Assembly: GCA_014584345.1 (NCBI GenBank) | Contig: JACTNB010000030.1 | Location: forward strand, 1 to 64,000 | Direction: 5' to 3' | Length of the DNA: 64,000 bases | From: Planctomycetota bacterium | GTDB lineage: Bacteria; Planctomycetota; Planctomycetia; Planctomycetales; Planctomycetaceae | Part shown: positions 20,335 to 29,438 of the stretch, in pieces | Layout: each line of letters begins with the position of its first letter | Position numbering within the stretch: position 1 is the first letter of the stretch | Position numbers and translations under genes: made by a program | The notes under the pieces: generated by a model | Database searches by the model: none | What the model saw: the letters and a program-made list of their open reading frames with translations, nothing else | Told to the model about the DNA's origin: nothing

Positions 20335-20391
20335 GCATTTTGGAGACAAAATTTACCGCAATGGTAACTGTGTGAGACATACGGACTAAAT
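20335..20391. repeat. 57-bp dispersed repeat, copy 1
   Basis: Aligned without gaps, 47 of 57 bases match 54139-54195. A TTACC...GGTAA stem of five base pairs has a five-base loop that differs between copies, and is followed by the fully conserved TGGTAACTGTGTGAGA. It begins five bases after the 31-bp inverted repeat and lies 31 bp beyond the stop of the pseudouridine synthase gene. Confidence 0.7.
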
Positions 20392-20422
20392 GTCTGCGTT
20401 CGGCTCGATCGATTTCGAAGCC

Positions 20423-21433
20423 TCACGGTTTGGCTGCGACGAGACGGCAAATTGCGGAGAGTAAATCCGCGGGTGGGCCGGCCTGAATCCGCAACCAGAC
20501 GCCGGTAATCGGATGTGCCACTTCGATCTGGGCGGCATGCAGCGCATGGCGGGCCAGGCCGGTCCCGGTACAGCGAATATCGGAAAGCCGACGCCCAGCC
20601 TCCAGGGAATCTCGAGTCGCGGGGAGAAACTCCCCCTGGGCCGCGTAAAATTCATCCCCGGCCAAAGGGTGTCCGATCGCGGCGAAATGGACCCGAATCT
20701 GATGATTCCGCCCCGTGACCGGTTTTGCCGCCACCAGGGTGAAGCCCGGCAAACGTCGCAAGACCTGCCAGTTCGTACGTGCCGGCTTGGGATCGAGGGC
20801 GTCCCCTCGAGCCGACATCAGCACCTTCGCCCCCTTGCGGGCCTGGCCAATCGGAAAATCGATGGTTCCGGAATCTGCTTGAAGAGCCCCCTTGACCAGC
20901 GCGAGGTAGGTTTTTGCGACACGGGAGTGCTCGAAGGCATCCACCAGATTGCGATGCGCCAGATGGGTTTTCGCAATCAGGATGACTCCCGAGGTTTCCC
21001 GATCGAGCCGGTGCACGATCCCCGGTCTCAGCAATCCGGGAACGACCGTCTGTTGATCCAGATAATCTTGCACATAATGACATAACGTGCCCGACTGCAT
21101 ATTCCCCGTGGGGTGCGCGATAATCCCCGGGGGTTTGTTCACGGCCAGCATCCAGGCATCCTCGAACACAACCTCCAGCGGAAACGGTTCTGGTTCGTAA
21201 ACGACCTCCGGTGGTTCCAGCAGTTGCACACTTACGGTTTCCCCGGGAGACAGCCGACGCAGCAAGTCGATCGGTTGATGACGGCTGGTGATTGCCCCCC
21301 ACCGGGCCAGGCGCTGCAGCTTCCAGATCGAATAATTGCGCAACTGCTGCGCGAGAAAGGCATCCACGCGCAAGCCCGACTGATACGGTTCGACGGTCAA
21401 CTCGATTGTGGGAGGGGACATCAGGGATGACAT
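20423..21433 (-). CDS. RluA-family 23S rRNA pseudouridine synthase (RluC/RluD-like)
   Basis: From the ATG at 21433 the protein has 336 residues. An N-terminal S4-like RNA-binding region ('SGLRVDAFLAQQLRNYSIWKLQRLARWGAI') is followed by the catalytic RluA domain. The active-site aspartate is D144 in 'GIVHRLDRETSGV', and the later family motif 'KPVTGRNHQIRVHFAAIGHPLAGD' is intact. It isomerises uridine to pseudouridine, most likely in 23S rRNA; the exact site is not predictable. Upstream starts reaching 21538 add an unrelated N-terminus and are rejected. An ATG at 21421 is also possible. Confidence 0.92.
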   Translation of the reverse strand: MSSLMSPPTIELTVEPYQSGLRVDAFLAQQLRNYSIWKLQRLARWGAITSRHQPIDLLRRLSPGETVSVQLLEPPEVVYEPEPFPLEVVFEDAWMLAVNKPPGIIAHPTGNMQSGTLCHYVQDYLDQQTVVPGLLRPGIVHRLDRETSGVILIAKTHLAHRNLVDAFEHSRVAKTYLALVKGALQADSGTIDFPIGQARKGAKVLMSARGDALDPKPARTNWQVLRRLPGFTLVAAKPVTGRNHQIRVHFAAIGHPLAGDEFYAAQGEFLPATRDSLEAGRRLSDIRCTGTGLARHALHAAQIEVAHPITGVWLRIQAGPPADLLSAICRLVAAKP

Positions 21434-21679
21434 GCGCAGATCGTAGCAGGGAACATCCGGGACGCGAAATGAGAACCCTCCCCTTTTCCTGGCGACACTC
21501 TCCAGGCAAGCTCGCCAGCCAGGAACGGGCCAGCGCATCGGGGAACGGATTTGTGCCCCGCGAGGGTAATTCTCTCCCCGTGATTCTAGCTGAATGGTCT
21601 TGTCATGGAATATGATGCCGTTGAATTAACGACGGAATCAATAACGAACCGGTCCCCATCGCATGGAGTCACGAAAACC

Positions 21680-22876
21680 ATGAAACAGGTGAATCTGATG
21701 CAGGTGCATTTCAGCCGTATGATCGACTTCCCGCTGCTGCGGATCGTGCTCATCGGCCTGTGCTGGATCGGGGGCACAGGCCCCGGCTTCCTCTCCGCGG
21801 CAGACCCCGCAGAACACTCCGCGTGGTCGGTCATCGAGCCTTGTTTTTCCCCTCCCGCCGAGTTCGCCGAATCGTTCGGCCCCTATCGCTCCCCGCTGCT
21901 GCGACGAGACGGCAGCAGGGTGACAACAGCCGCGGAGTGGAAAGTACGGCGGGCAGAGATACTATCCGACTGGCATCGGTTGTTGGGAGCCTGGCCGGAG
22001 TTGATCACCGAGCCTGCTGTCGAGGTGCTGGAAACAACCCAGGAGGCAGGCTACCGCCGGGAACGGGTACGGTTCTTGTGGACTCCCACGGAAACCACGA
22101 CCGGTTATCTATTGATCCCGGAAGGGCAAGGACCGTTCCCTGCAGTGGTGACCGTTTATTACGAGCCGGAGACGGCCATCGGTCAAGGGGGCGCCCAGCG
22201 GGATTTCGCGTTGCAGTTGGTGAAACGGGGCTTTGTGGCACTTTCGATTGGCACCAAGGAGGCCTCGGAAGCCAAAACGTACGCGATTTATCATCCCAGC
22301 CTGGAACAGGCCCGGGTGGAGCCGCTTTCAATGTTGGCGTATGCGGCTGCGAATGCCTGGTACGTCCTGGCCAGCCGACCGGAGGTGGCAGCCGAGCGAA
22401 TCGGCATCGTGGGGCACTCGTTCGGGGGGAAGTGGGCAATGTTTGCCTCGTGCCTGTTTGACAAATTCGCCTGTGGCGTCTGGTCGGACCCCGGCATCAT
22501 GTTCGACGAGGCGCGTCCCTCGGTCAATTATTGGGAACCGTGGTATCTGGGTTATCATCCGCAACCCTGGCGCAAGCGTGGCCTGATCACACCCCAAAAT
22601 CCGGCTTTTGGGGCGTATCCCGAACTGATCAAGCAGGGGCGCGATCTGCACGAGCTCCACGTATTGATGGCTCCGCGACCGTTCCTGGTTTCGGGAGGAT
22701 CGGAAGACCCGCCAGCCCGCTGGCAGGCGTTGAATCACAGTCGCGAAGTCAATCGCTTGCTCGGTTACGAGAACCGCGTCGCGATGTCGAATCGCCCGGA
22801 ACACTCCCCCAACGAGGACTCCAACGCCTTGCTCTACGCCTTTTTCGAGCATTTTCTGAAGTCGGACCGGCGCTGA
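21680..22876 (+). CDS. Secreted alpha/beta-hydrolase (acetyl-esterase/prolyl-oligopeptidase-like)
   Basis: From the ATG at 21680 (GGAG 12 bases upstream) the protein has 398 residues. A hydrophobic signal segment ends near 'GFLSAADP'. The nucleophile serine is in 'IGIVGHSFGGKWAMFA' (GxSxG type). A candidate acid lies in 'FLVSGGSEDPPARW' and the candidate histidine in 'MSNRPEHSPNEDS'. The 'FPAVVTVYYEPETAIG' stretch marks the oxyanion side. The organisation resembles esterase-like alpha/beta hydrolases that planctomycetes use on polysaccharides or esters; the substrate is unknown. Other in-frame starts exist at 21605 and 21719. It is convergent with ftsK. Confidence 0.85.
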   Translation: MKQVNLMQVHFSRMIDFPLLRIVLIGLCWIGGTGPGFLSAADPAEHSAWSVIEPCFSPPAEFAESFGPYRSPLLRRDGSRVTTAAEWKVRRAEILSDWHRLLGAWPELITEPAVEVLETTQEAGYRRERVRFLWTPTETTTGYLLIPEGQGPFPAVVTVYYEPETAIGQGGAQRDFALQLVKRGFVALSIGTKEASEAKTYAIYHPSLEQARVEPLSMLAYAAANAWYVLASRPEVAAERIGIVGHSFGGKWAMFASCLFDKFACGVWSDPGIMFDEARPSVNYWEPWYLGYHPQPWRKRGLITPQNPAFGAYPELIKQGRDLHELHVLMAPRPFLVSGGSEDPPARWQALNHSREVNRLLGYENRVAMSNRPEHSPNEDSNALLYAFFEHFLKSDRR

Positions 22877-22947
22877 TCTGACGGAATCGAGGAACACAAG
22901 CCCCCTGCCCGTCTTCGCGCGCGGAGGATTCGAGGGAAAGACAGAGA

Positions 22948-25299
22948 TTACACTTCCAGTTCTTCGAGCATTTCGCCGTTGCGCATGGCGTCCCATTGCT
23001 CGGGAGTGTACAGGACCTCGCGGGCTTGCGAGCCGTTGTAGTCTCCGACGATGCCATCCTCGGCCATGTAATCAATCAGACGGGCTCCGCGACCATACCC
23101 AATCCCCAGCGCGCGCTGCAGCAGGGAAACCGAACCACGCCCTTCGCGAACCACCACGTCAATGGCTTGCTCGTATAGTTCATCCCGCTCCTTGATGGCC
23201 TCCATCCCACGCTGGACTGCTCCCGAACTGCTGGCAGTTGCCTGCGAAATTTCCTGGCAATATTGCGGTTCGTGCTGGGACAGGAACGAAATGATACCGT
23301 TCATTTCCTGATCGCTCACAAACGTCCCCTGCGCCCGGGTCAAGTGACTGGTGCCAGGGGCCAGATACAACATGTCTCCGTTGCCCAGCAAGCGGTCGGC
23401 CCCCATTTCGTCGAGGACCACCCGGCTATCGGTCCGACTGGCCACCTGGAAGGCAATTCGGGCCGGCAGGTTCGATTTGATCAATCCCGTAATGACGTCG
23501 ACGGTCGGCTTCTGCGTGGCCAAGACCAGATGAATCCCCACCGCGCGCGATTTCTGTGCCAGCCGAATGATGTGCGCTTCAACTTCCTTACCGGACGTCA
23601 TGATCATGTCCGCCATTTCGTCCGCGACGATCACAATGTAGGGCATCTGCTCGGGAATTTGCTCGGCATCGTGGGCGTCGGAAGCCATGCCCAGGCGTTT
23701 GAGTACCTCGGCCTTGCCCAGGCTGTTGTAACTTTCCAGGTGCCGAACCCCCGTGCGTGCCAGCAGATCGTAGCGTTCTTCCATTTTATCGACGGCCCAT
23801 TGCAGCACGGCTTCCGCTTTTTTCATGTCGGTAATGACGGGATGCATGAGATGCGGAATTTTGGTGTAGGGGCTGAGTTCGACCATTTTGGGGTCGATCA
23901 TCAACATCTTCACCTGGTCCGGGCTACGGGTCATGAGCAGGGAGAGAATCAGCGTGTTCAGACAGACCGACTTCCCGGTGCCGGTTCGCCCCGCGATCAG
24001 CAGGTGAGGCATTTTGGCCAAGTCCACCGTCATCGGGTGCCCGGAAACATCCTTTCCGAGGAACAGCGGCAGACGCATTTTTTCCATGTCCTGCTGGCTC
24101 GCCTCCATGAGTTCGCGCAGCCGGACCATCACCCGCTTTTCGTTCGGAACTTCCACGCCGACCGTATTTTTTCCAGGGATCGACGACACAATGCGCACGG
24201 CTGGCACCCGCAGCGCAATCGCCAGATCATCCGCCAGGGCAGTCACCTTGGAAACGCGCAAGCCTGGTTCCAGTTCGAGTTCGAACTGCGTCACCACCGG
24301 GCCCGTATCGATCTCGACCACCTTGATATTCAGGTTGAACTCCTGAAACGTCCGTTCGAGCGTGGCTGCTGCAATTTGCGCTTTCTTGGCGAGCAACTCG
24401 TAGGGAAAATCCTCCGCGGGCTCAAGTAAATCCCAGGAGGGCAACTCAAAGGGGACCTCGGGAATCACTTCGGCGAGTTCTTCGTCCTCGATGGGCGGGA
24501 CGGGCGTTTTGAGAGTCGCCGCGGGGGGATTGACGCGGAAAGCGGCAGCACTCGGGGTGGAGCGAGCCACAACCGGCGGCTCTTCCTCCTCGGGTTCTTC
24601 CTCATGCGAAGGCGTTGTCAGTAAAGTTTTTTTTTGAGTGAACAACACCTCGTCCTGCTCGGGCAAGGGGGCACACAGCGGCGCGTTAATGAGATACTCG
24701 CGGCGTTCTTCCTGTTCCTCGGGAGTCGGCTTGAGGGGGCGAACCTTGGAATGCAGGAACACAAACGGTACCCACAAACACTTTCGCAGAATCGCCAGTG
24801 CAAAGACTTCCGCGGACAGCATTAGCCCTGCCAGGAACAGCGTCCCCAGCACAAGAATTGTTCCCACCAGCGAGAAGCTCTCCTGCAGCAGGTTTGCGCC
24901 CGCCGCCCCCAGTTTTCCTCCGCTGCCATACAAACCGGTTTCTCCCAGTCCGGGCAACAGGAGCGTGAGCGATGTCGCGCAGGCAAACATCAGCAGCAGC
25001 ACCCCCAGGCCCCGCAATACGACATCCTTTACAGGCCGGTCGGAAAACAGCTTCAAGTCGAACGCCAGTAATGCCAGCAGTAGTATGTAGCTGCTGTAGC
25101 CACCCAGATTCATCAGGGCAAAGGCGATATGGGACCCGATGGGACCACACCAGTTTTCGGGCAATTCGGGAACGGGATACACCAATCCCGAGGGAGCATC
25201 CCCCGCCCGAAAGCTGATCAGGCTCAGCGCGAGAAACAAGCTGGCGGCAAAGAGCGCCAAGGCAATCAAGTCAGTTTGTAATCGACGGTAATCGATCAT
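22948..25299 (-). CDS. ftsK: DNA translocase FtsK/SpoIIIE
   Basis: The 783-residue protein has four N-terminal transmembrane segments (within about 8-180), an acidic, Pro-rich linker (about 190-290, short for FtsK), and a RecA-like motor with Walker A 'GRTGTGKSV' at about 437-445 and Walker B 'YIVIVADEMADMI'. The C-terminal gamma winged-helix domain (about 710-783, 'GRGSVSLLQRALGIGYGRGARLIDYM') reads KOPS-type sequences. FtsK pumps DNA at the division site and helps resolve chromosome dimers. The start at 25299 gives the standard N-terminus; a 5' extension to 25359 is unsupported. Confidence 0.96.
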   Translation of the reverse strand: MIDYRRLQTDLIALALFAASLFLALSLISFRAGDAPSGLVYPVPELPENWCGPIGSHIAFALMNLGGYSSYILLLALLAFDLKLFSDRPVKDVVLRGLGVLLLMFACATSLTLLLPGLGETGLYGSGGKLGAAGANLLQESFSLVGTILVLGTLFLAGLMLSAEVFALAILRKCLWVPFVFLHSKVRPLKPTPEEQEERREYLINAPLCAPLPEQDEVLFTQKKTLLTTPSHEEEPEEEEPPVVARSTPSAAAFRVNPPAATLKTPVPPIEDEELAEVIPEVPFELPSWDLLEPAEDFPYELLAKKAQIAAATLERTFQEFNLNIKVVEIDTGPVVTQFELELEPGLRVSKVTALADDLAIALRVPAVRIVSSIPGKNTVGVEVPNEKRVMVRLRELMEASQQDMEKMRLPLFLGKDVSGHPMTVDLAKMPHLLIAGRTGTGKSVCLNTLILSLLMTRSPDQVKMLMIDPKMVELSPYTKIPHLMHPVITDMKKAEAVLQWAVDKMEERYDLLARTGVRHLESYNSLGKAEVLKRLGMASDAHDAEQIPEQMPYIVIVADEMADMIMTSGKEVEAHIIRLAQKSRAVGIHLVLATQKPTVDVITGLIKSNLPARIAFQVASRTDSRVVLDEMGADRLLGNGDMLYLAPGTSHLTRAQGTFVSDQEMNGIISFLSQHEPQYCQEISQATASSSGAVQRGMEAIKERDELYEQAIDVVVREGRGSVSLLQRALGIGYGRGARLIDYMAEDGIVGDYNGSQAREVLYTPEQWDAMRNGEMLEELEV

Positions 25300-25862
25300 G
25301 ACGTCTGAAGGCTTGTTTCTTGAGGGTAGTGGAAACAACGACCGGGGGCGGACCTCCATGCAGCCGCCCCCGTTTCGCTGCTGTTTCCATCCTGGCTGGG
25401 CAATTACACCGGACGCGTCTGCTTTTTCTGGCGGCCTCGCTGCTTCAACCAGAAAAAATCCGTGGCTCGTGATCGCATTCCGGCTTCGCCATCGGCATGC
25501 CGGCTGGCAACCGTGGCAACTCAGACAATCTCAATTGAAACCTATCACGAAAACCGGGGGATGATGCCCATTTGCAACATTCCCTGTTGATTTCCCGCCA
25601 CGATACCGTCACTCCCTGACGATTTTGCCGGATCTACCGGTATGCCAGCCCCTCCACAAAGCCGTTTCCCTCTCGGTCGACGGCAAACAGGCGGGGGATT
25701 CTTGCTCTCCCAGTTCCTGCTTGTTACGGTTTCCCCAGCAAGGGTACACATTCTTTCCGCCTTCCAGGCAACGCAGGAGCGGAGAAGTGCCGTCGCCTCC
25801 CCTGGCAGCCCCGAAGCCGCCAGTCGAGCCCGTTTTCCGCACGCCGTAGGTAAGTCCCAGAG
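25300..25862. other. Divergent intergenic region between ftsK and gltX
   Basis: There are 563 bp with no convincing gene; open frames on both strands are shadows or lack homology. It must carry the promoters of ftsK (left) and gltX (right). A nine-base-pair perfect stem-loop lies at 25423-25457. Confidence 0.5.
25423..25457. repeat. Stem-loop between ftsK and gltX
   Basis: TTTTTCTGG (25423-25431) and CCAGAAAAA (25449-25457) are perfect reverse complements with a 17-base loop. It is about 125 bp upstream of ftsK. A terminator is unlikely because no gene ends here; it may be an operator or leader structure. Confidence 0.45.
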
Positions 25863-27455
25863 ATGACCGAAATTCGAACACGCTTTGCTCCCAGCCCGAC
25901 CGGCTATATGCATATCGGCGGGATGCGAACCGCCCTGTTTAACTGGCTGTTTGCCCGGCATCACGGCGGGAAGTTCATTCTCCGCATCGACGACACGGAT
26001 CGTGCCCGGAATCAGGACGAAGCCCTGGCGCCTATCCTGCAAGCCTTTCGCTGGTTGAGATTGAACTGGGACGAAGGACCGGAAGTGGACGGTCCCTGCG
26101 GGCCGTATTATCAATCACTGCGCGATGATCTGTATCAGCAGGCCTGTTCGCGTCTGCTTGCCGAAGGCAAGGCCTTTCGCGATTTCACGCCCCCCGAACG
26201 GACTCATCTGGAACGCCAGCAAGCCGAGCGGGAAAAACGTAATTACATCAACAATCGCGACGATGCATCCTTATCCGACAGTCAGATACAGCAAAAAATC
26301 GCCGCCGGGGAGAACTTTGTCATCCGATTTCTGATGCCACGCGAAGCCACGGAAAAAATCGTGATTGACGATCTGGTCCGGGGGCGCGTCGAATTCGATC
26401 CCGCGATCATGCCCGATCCCGTCATCATGCGGGGCGACAACACCCCCCTCTATAATTTCGCGACCGTGATTGACGACGCCCAGATGCGCATCTCCCACGT
26501 GATTCGGGCCGAGGAACACCTTTCCAACACCCCCATTCAGGCCCTGTTGCACGATGCCCTGGGGCATGACCGCCCCTGTTTCGCGCACATCCCCTATGTG
26601 GCGGCCCCGGGCACCAAGGAAAAAATGAGCAAACGCAAGCTCGAACAGTACCGCAAGAACCCGAAGTTCAAGAAGCTGTTCGAGCACGGCGATACCCTGT
26701 TCCCCCTGCTCGGGCTGGAACACCGCGCGGGGCTGGACCCCGTCATGGTCGAATACTACGAACGCATCGGCTATCTCCCCGAGGCGGTGCTGAACGCGCT
26801 GGCCCGCCTGGGCTGGTCACTCGACGATCAAACGGAATTCATGTCGCGAGAAACCATTATCGCCAACTTCACCCTGGACCGGGTGGTGAAAGCTCCCGCG
26901 GGATTCGATCCCGATAAACTGCTCAGCTATCAGGCACACTGGATGAATCTGCTGCCCGGCGAGGAAAAACGGGCAGGCTGCCTCCCCTTCCTGATTCAGG
27001 CCGGTCTTTCACCCGAAGATCCCGAGCCGACCCAACGGGAATTTCTGGACCGGGTGATTGCAGGCATCGGCGAGCGGCTGGTCGTGTTTGCCGATATCCT
27101 CCGATACGACGAATTCTTCCGTCCCGACGATGAAATGGCTTACGACGAAAAAGCCTTCGATAAACGCATCCGCCAACCTGCGGAAGCCCTGCCCCTGCTG
27201 GAGAAACTCCGCGACATGCTCCAGGCGACCCACGTGCAAACCACGGGGCAATACGACGCGCTGGTGCATCTGTTCGTGGAAGAGCAAGGCATCAACATCG
27301 GCCAATTGATTCATGCGTTGCGCGTGGCCCTTACCGGAAAACCGGCAGGCGTGGGCCTGTTCGAGGCCATGAGCCTGCTCGGCAAAGAACGCTGCATCGC
27401 CCGGATCGAAAGGGCCATCGCCCATGCCGAAAAGTCGGATTCCCCCGGCGAGTGA
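25863..27455 (+). CDS. gltX: Glutamate-tRNA ligase
   Basis: The 530-residue class I synthetase has the HIGH-type motif 'YMHIGGMRTALFNWLFAR' (HIGG at 17-20) and KMSKR at 254-258, plus 'FAPSPTGYMH' and 'RIDDTD', all diagnostic of GluRS. It charges tRNA-Glu with glutamate. The C-terminal anticodon-binding half is complete. glnS follows 192 bp downstream on the same strand. Length is a little above the common 470-500 residues. Confidence 0.96.
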   Translation: MTEIRTRFAPSPTGYMHIGGMRTALFNWLFARHHGGKFILRIDDTDRARNQDEALAPILQAFRWLRLNWDEGPEVDGPCGPYYQSLRDDLYQQACSRLLAEGKAFRDFTPPERTHLERQQAEREKRNYINNRDDASLSDSQIQQKIAAGENFVIRFLMPREATEKIVIDDLVRGRVEFDPAIMPDPVIMRGDNTPLYNFATVIDDAQMRISHVIRAEEHLSNTPIQALLHDALGHDRPCFAHIPYVAAPGTKEKMSKRKLEQYRKNPKFKKLFEHGDTLFPLLGLEHRAGLDPVMVEYYERIGYLPEAVLNALARLGWSLDDQTEFMSRETIIANFTLDRVVKAPAGFDPDKLLSYQAHWMNLLPGEEKRAGCLPFLIQAGLSPEDPEPTQREFLDRVIAGIGERLVVFADILRYDEFFRPDDEMAYDEKAFDKRIRQPAEALPLLEKLRDMLQATHVQTTGQYDALVHLFVEEQGINIGQLIHALRVALTGKPAGVGLFEAMSLLGKERCIARIERAIAHAEKSDSPGE

Positions 27456-27647
27456 AGAGTGTATAGAATACGGAGCAAGTTGGGCCTGCCGTACCCCGTT
27501 TTCGCGGAAACCTGAAATCGCTAGCGGCCGCGATCCCGGGGCGGAGGGGCCCGCTCCGTTCGCTCGTCCCTCCGCGAGTATTATTCCATTTGACCAGCCT
27601 CGGTGAAGGAACAACTCCAACACCACAAGGATGTAAAGTTCGACTCC

Positions 27648-29351
27648 ATGAACCAGCCAACCCAAGACGACCCTTCTCCCGCCGAAAAAACCCTCGATTT
27701 TATCCGTGAAATCGTGGCTCGCGATGTCGCCGCCGGATTGCATGGCGGGCGCGTGCACACCCGGTTCCCTCCCGAACCGAACGGTTATCTGCATATCGGC
27801 CACGCCAAGAGTATCTGCCTGAATTTCGGCATCGCCCGGGAATTCGGCGGGAAATGCAATTTGCGTTTCGACGATACCAACCCCAGCAAGGAAGAAACCG
27901 AATACGTGGATTCCATCAAGCAGGATGTACGCTGGCTCGGGTTTGAATGGGATGGCGAATACTATGCCAGCGACTATTTCGATCAACTTTACGAGTGGGC
28001 GGAACAACTCATACAGGCGGGCAAGGCCTATGTCGACAGCAGCTCGCTGGAAGAAATTCGGGCCGGCCGGGGAAACCTGACCACCCCGGGCACTCCCAGT
28101 CCGTATCGCGATCGTTCCGCGGAAGAAAATCTCGATTTGTTCCGGCGAATGAAAGCGGGCGAGTTTCCGAACGGGGCGCACGTGCTCCGCGCGAAGATCG
28201 ACATGGCGGCGGGAAACATGAATCTGCGCGATCCCATCATGTACCGCATCATGCACACGCCCCATCATCGCACGGGAGATCAATGGTGCATTTATCCCAT
28301 GTACGACTGGGCCCATGGGCAATGTGATTCCATCGAACGAATCACGCATTCCGTCTGTACGCTGGAGTTCGAAATTCACCGCCCGCTGTACGACTGGTTC
28401 ATCGAACAACTGGGAATTTTCCCCTCGCATCAATATGAATTCGCCCGGTTGAACCTGACCTATACCGTGATGAGCAAGCGCAAGCTGCTCGAACTGGTTC
28501 AAGGCGGCCAGGTGACCGGGTGGGACGATCCGCGGATGCCGACTCTCGCGGGGATCCGTCGTCGCGGCTACACCCCGGCGGCGATTCGCAACTTCTGCGG
28601 CAAAATCGGCGTAACGAAATACCAGGGAACAACCGATCTGGCGGTACTGGAAAACGCGCTGCGGGAGGATCTCAATCAAACCGCGCTGCGCCGCATGGCG
28701 GTGCTGCATCCACTGAAGGTTGTGATCACGAATTATCCCGAGGGAATTGTGGAAGAACTGGAAGCAATCAACAATCCCGAGGACGATTCCGCCGGGACGC
28801 GACGGGTCCCCTTCTCGCGCGAGATTTATCTGGAGCGCGAGGACTTCATGGAAGATCCCCCCAAGCAGTTCTTCCGCCTCGGCCCAGGCCGGGAAGTGCG
28901 GCTCCGGTACGCCTATTTCATCCGCTGCGAGGAAGTCATCAAGGACGATGCCGGCAATATCCTCGAACTCCGTTGCACCTACGATCCCGAGACCAAGGGG
29001 GGGAACGCCCCCGATGGCCGCAAGGTTAAGGCCACCCTGCATTGGGTTTCCGCTCCGCATGCCATCACCGCGCAAGTGAATCTGTACGATAACCTGTTCA
29101 AGCAGATCGATCCCGACGACGTCCCCGAGGGAGGCAGCTTCAAGGACAACCTCAATCCGGACTCGCTGGTCGTGCTCGACCACTGCAAGCTCGAACCCGC
29201 TTTGGCCGATGCCCTGCCCGGCGAGCGCTTCCAGTTCGAACGCCTGGGGTATTTCTGCGTCGATAAACTCAGCACGCAGGATCAACTGATCTTCAACCGG
29301 GCCGTGACCCTCAAGGACGCCTGGGCCAAGGAACAAAAGAAAGGAAAGTGA
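27648..29351 (+). CDS. glnS: Glutamine-tRNA ligase
   Basis: The 567-residue protein has 'RFPPEPNGYLHIGHAKSICLNF' (HIGH at 49-52) and the 'VMSKRKLLELV' KMSKS-type loop, the pattern of bacterial GlnRS, and two C-terminal anticodon-binding beta-barrels. It charges tRNA-Gln directly, so the amidotransferase route is not the only supply. The ATG at 27648 is preferred; an in-frame GTG at 27603 has no ribosome-binding site. It lies between gltX and rfbD, all plus strand. Confidence 0.95.
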   Translation: MNQPTQDDPSPAEKTLDFIREIVARDVAAGLHGGRVHTRFPPEPNGYLHIGHAKSICLNFGIAREFGGKCNLRFDDTNPSKEETEYVDSIKQDVRWLGFEWDGEYYASDYFDQLYEWAEQLIQAGKAYVDSSSLEEIRAGRGNLTTPGTPSPYRDRSAEENLDLFRRMKAGEFPNGAHVLRAKIDMAAGNMNLRDPIMYRIMHTPHHRTGDQWCIYPMYDWAHGQCDSIERITHSVCTLEFEIHRPLYDWFIEQLGIFPSHQYEFARLNLTYTVMSKRKLLELVQGGQVTGWDDPRMPTLAGIRRRGYTPAAIRNFCGKIGVTKYQGTTDLAVLENALREDLNQTALRRMAVLHPLKVVITNYPEGIVEELEAINNPEDDSAGTRRVPFSREIYLEREDFMEDPPKQFFRLGPGREVRLRYAYFIRCEEVIKDDAGNILELRCTYDPETKGGNAPDGRKVKATLHWVSAPHAITAQVNLYDNLFKQIDPDDVPEGGSFKDNLNPDSLVVLDHCKLEPALADALPGERFQFERLGYFCVDKLSTQDQLIFNRAVTLKDAWAKEQKKGK

Positions 29352-29438
29352 CCACGCCCGCATGCCCCCCCCCTCGGCAAGCAACAGCCGATCGGGCAGC
29401 CAGGAATGAGGGGAGAATTCCCCGTGGCACTCCGCATT

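Larger units (their letters stand above)
19779..20422. other. Repeat-rich intergenic region between rpmF and pseudouridine synthase gene
   Basis: This 644-bp stretch has no convincing gene. It contains an inverted repeat in the rpmF leader (19823-19860), a 144-bp element bounded by 31-bp inverted repeats (20186-20329) and one copy of a 57-bp repeat (20335-20391). The rpmF promoter should be at the left end. Confidence 0.6.

Noticed and set aside
27636..27650. T-loop-like GTTCGACTCC as a possible tRNA
   Set aside because: No matching acceptor, D or anticodon stems surround it; it is the glnS 5' end.
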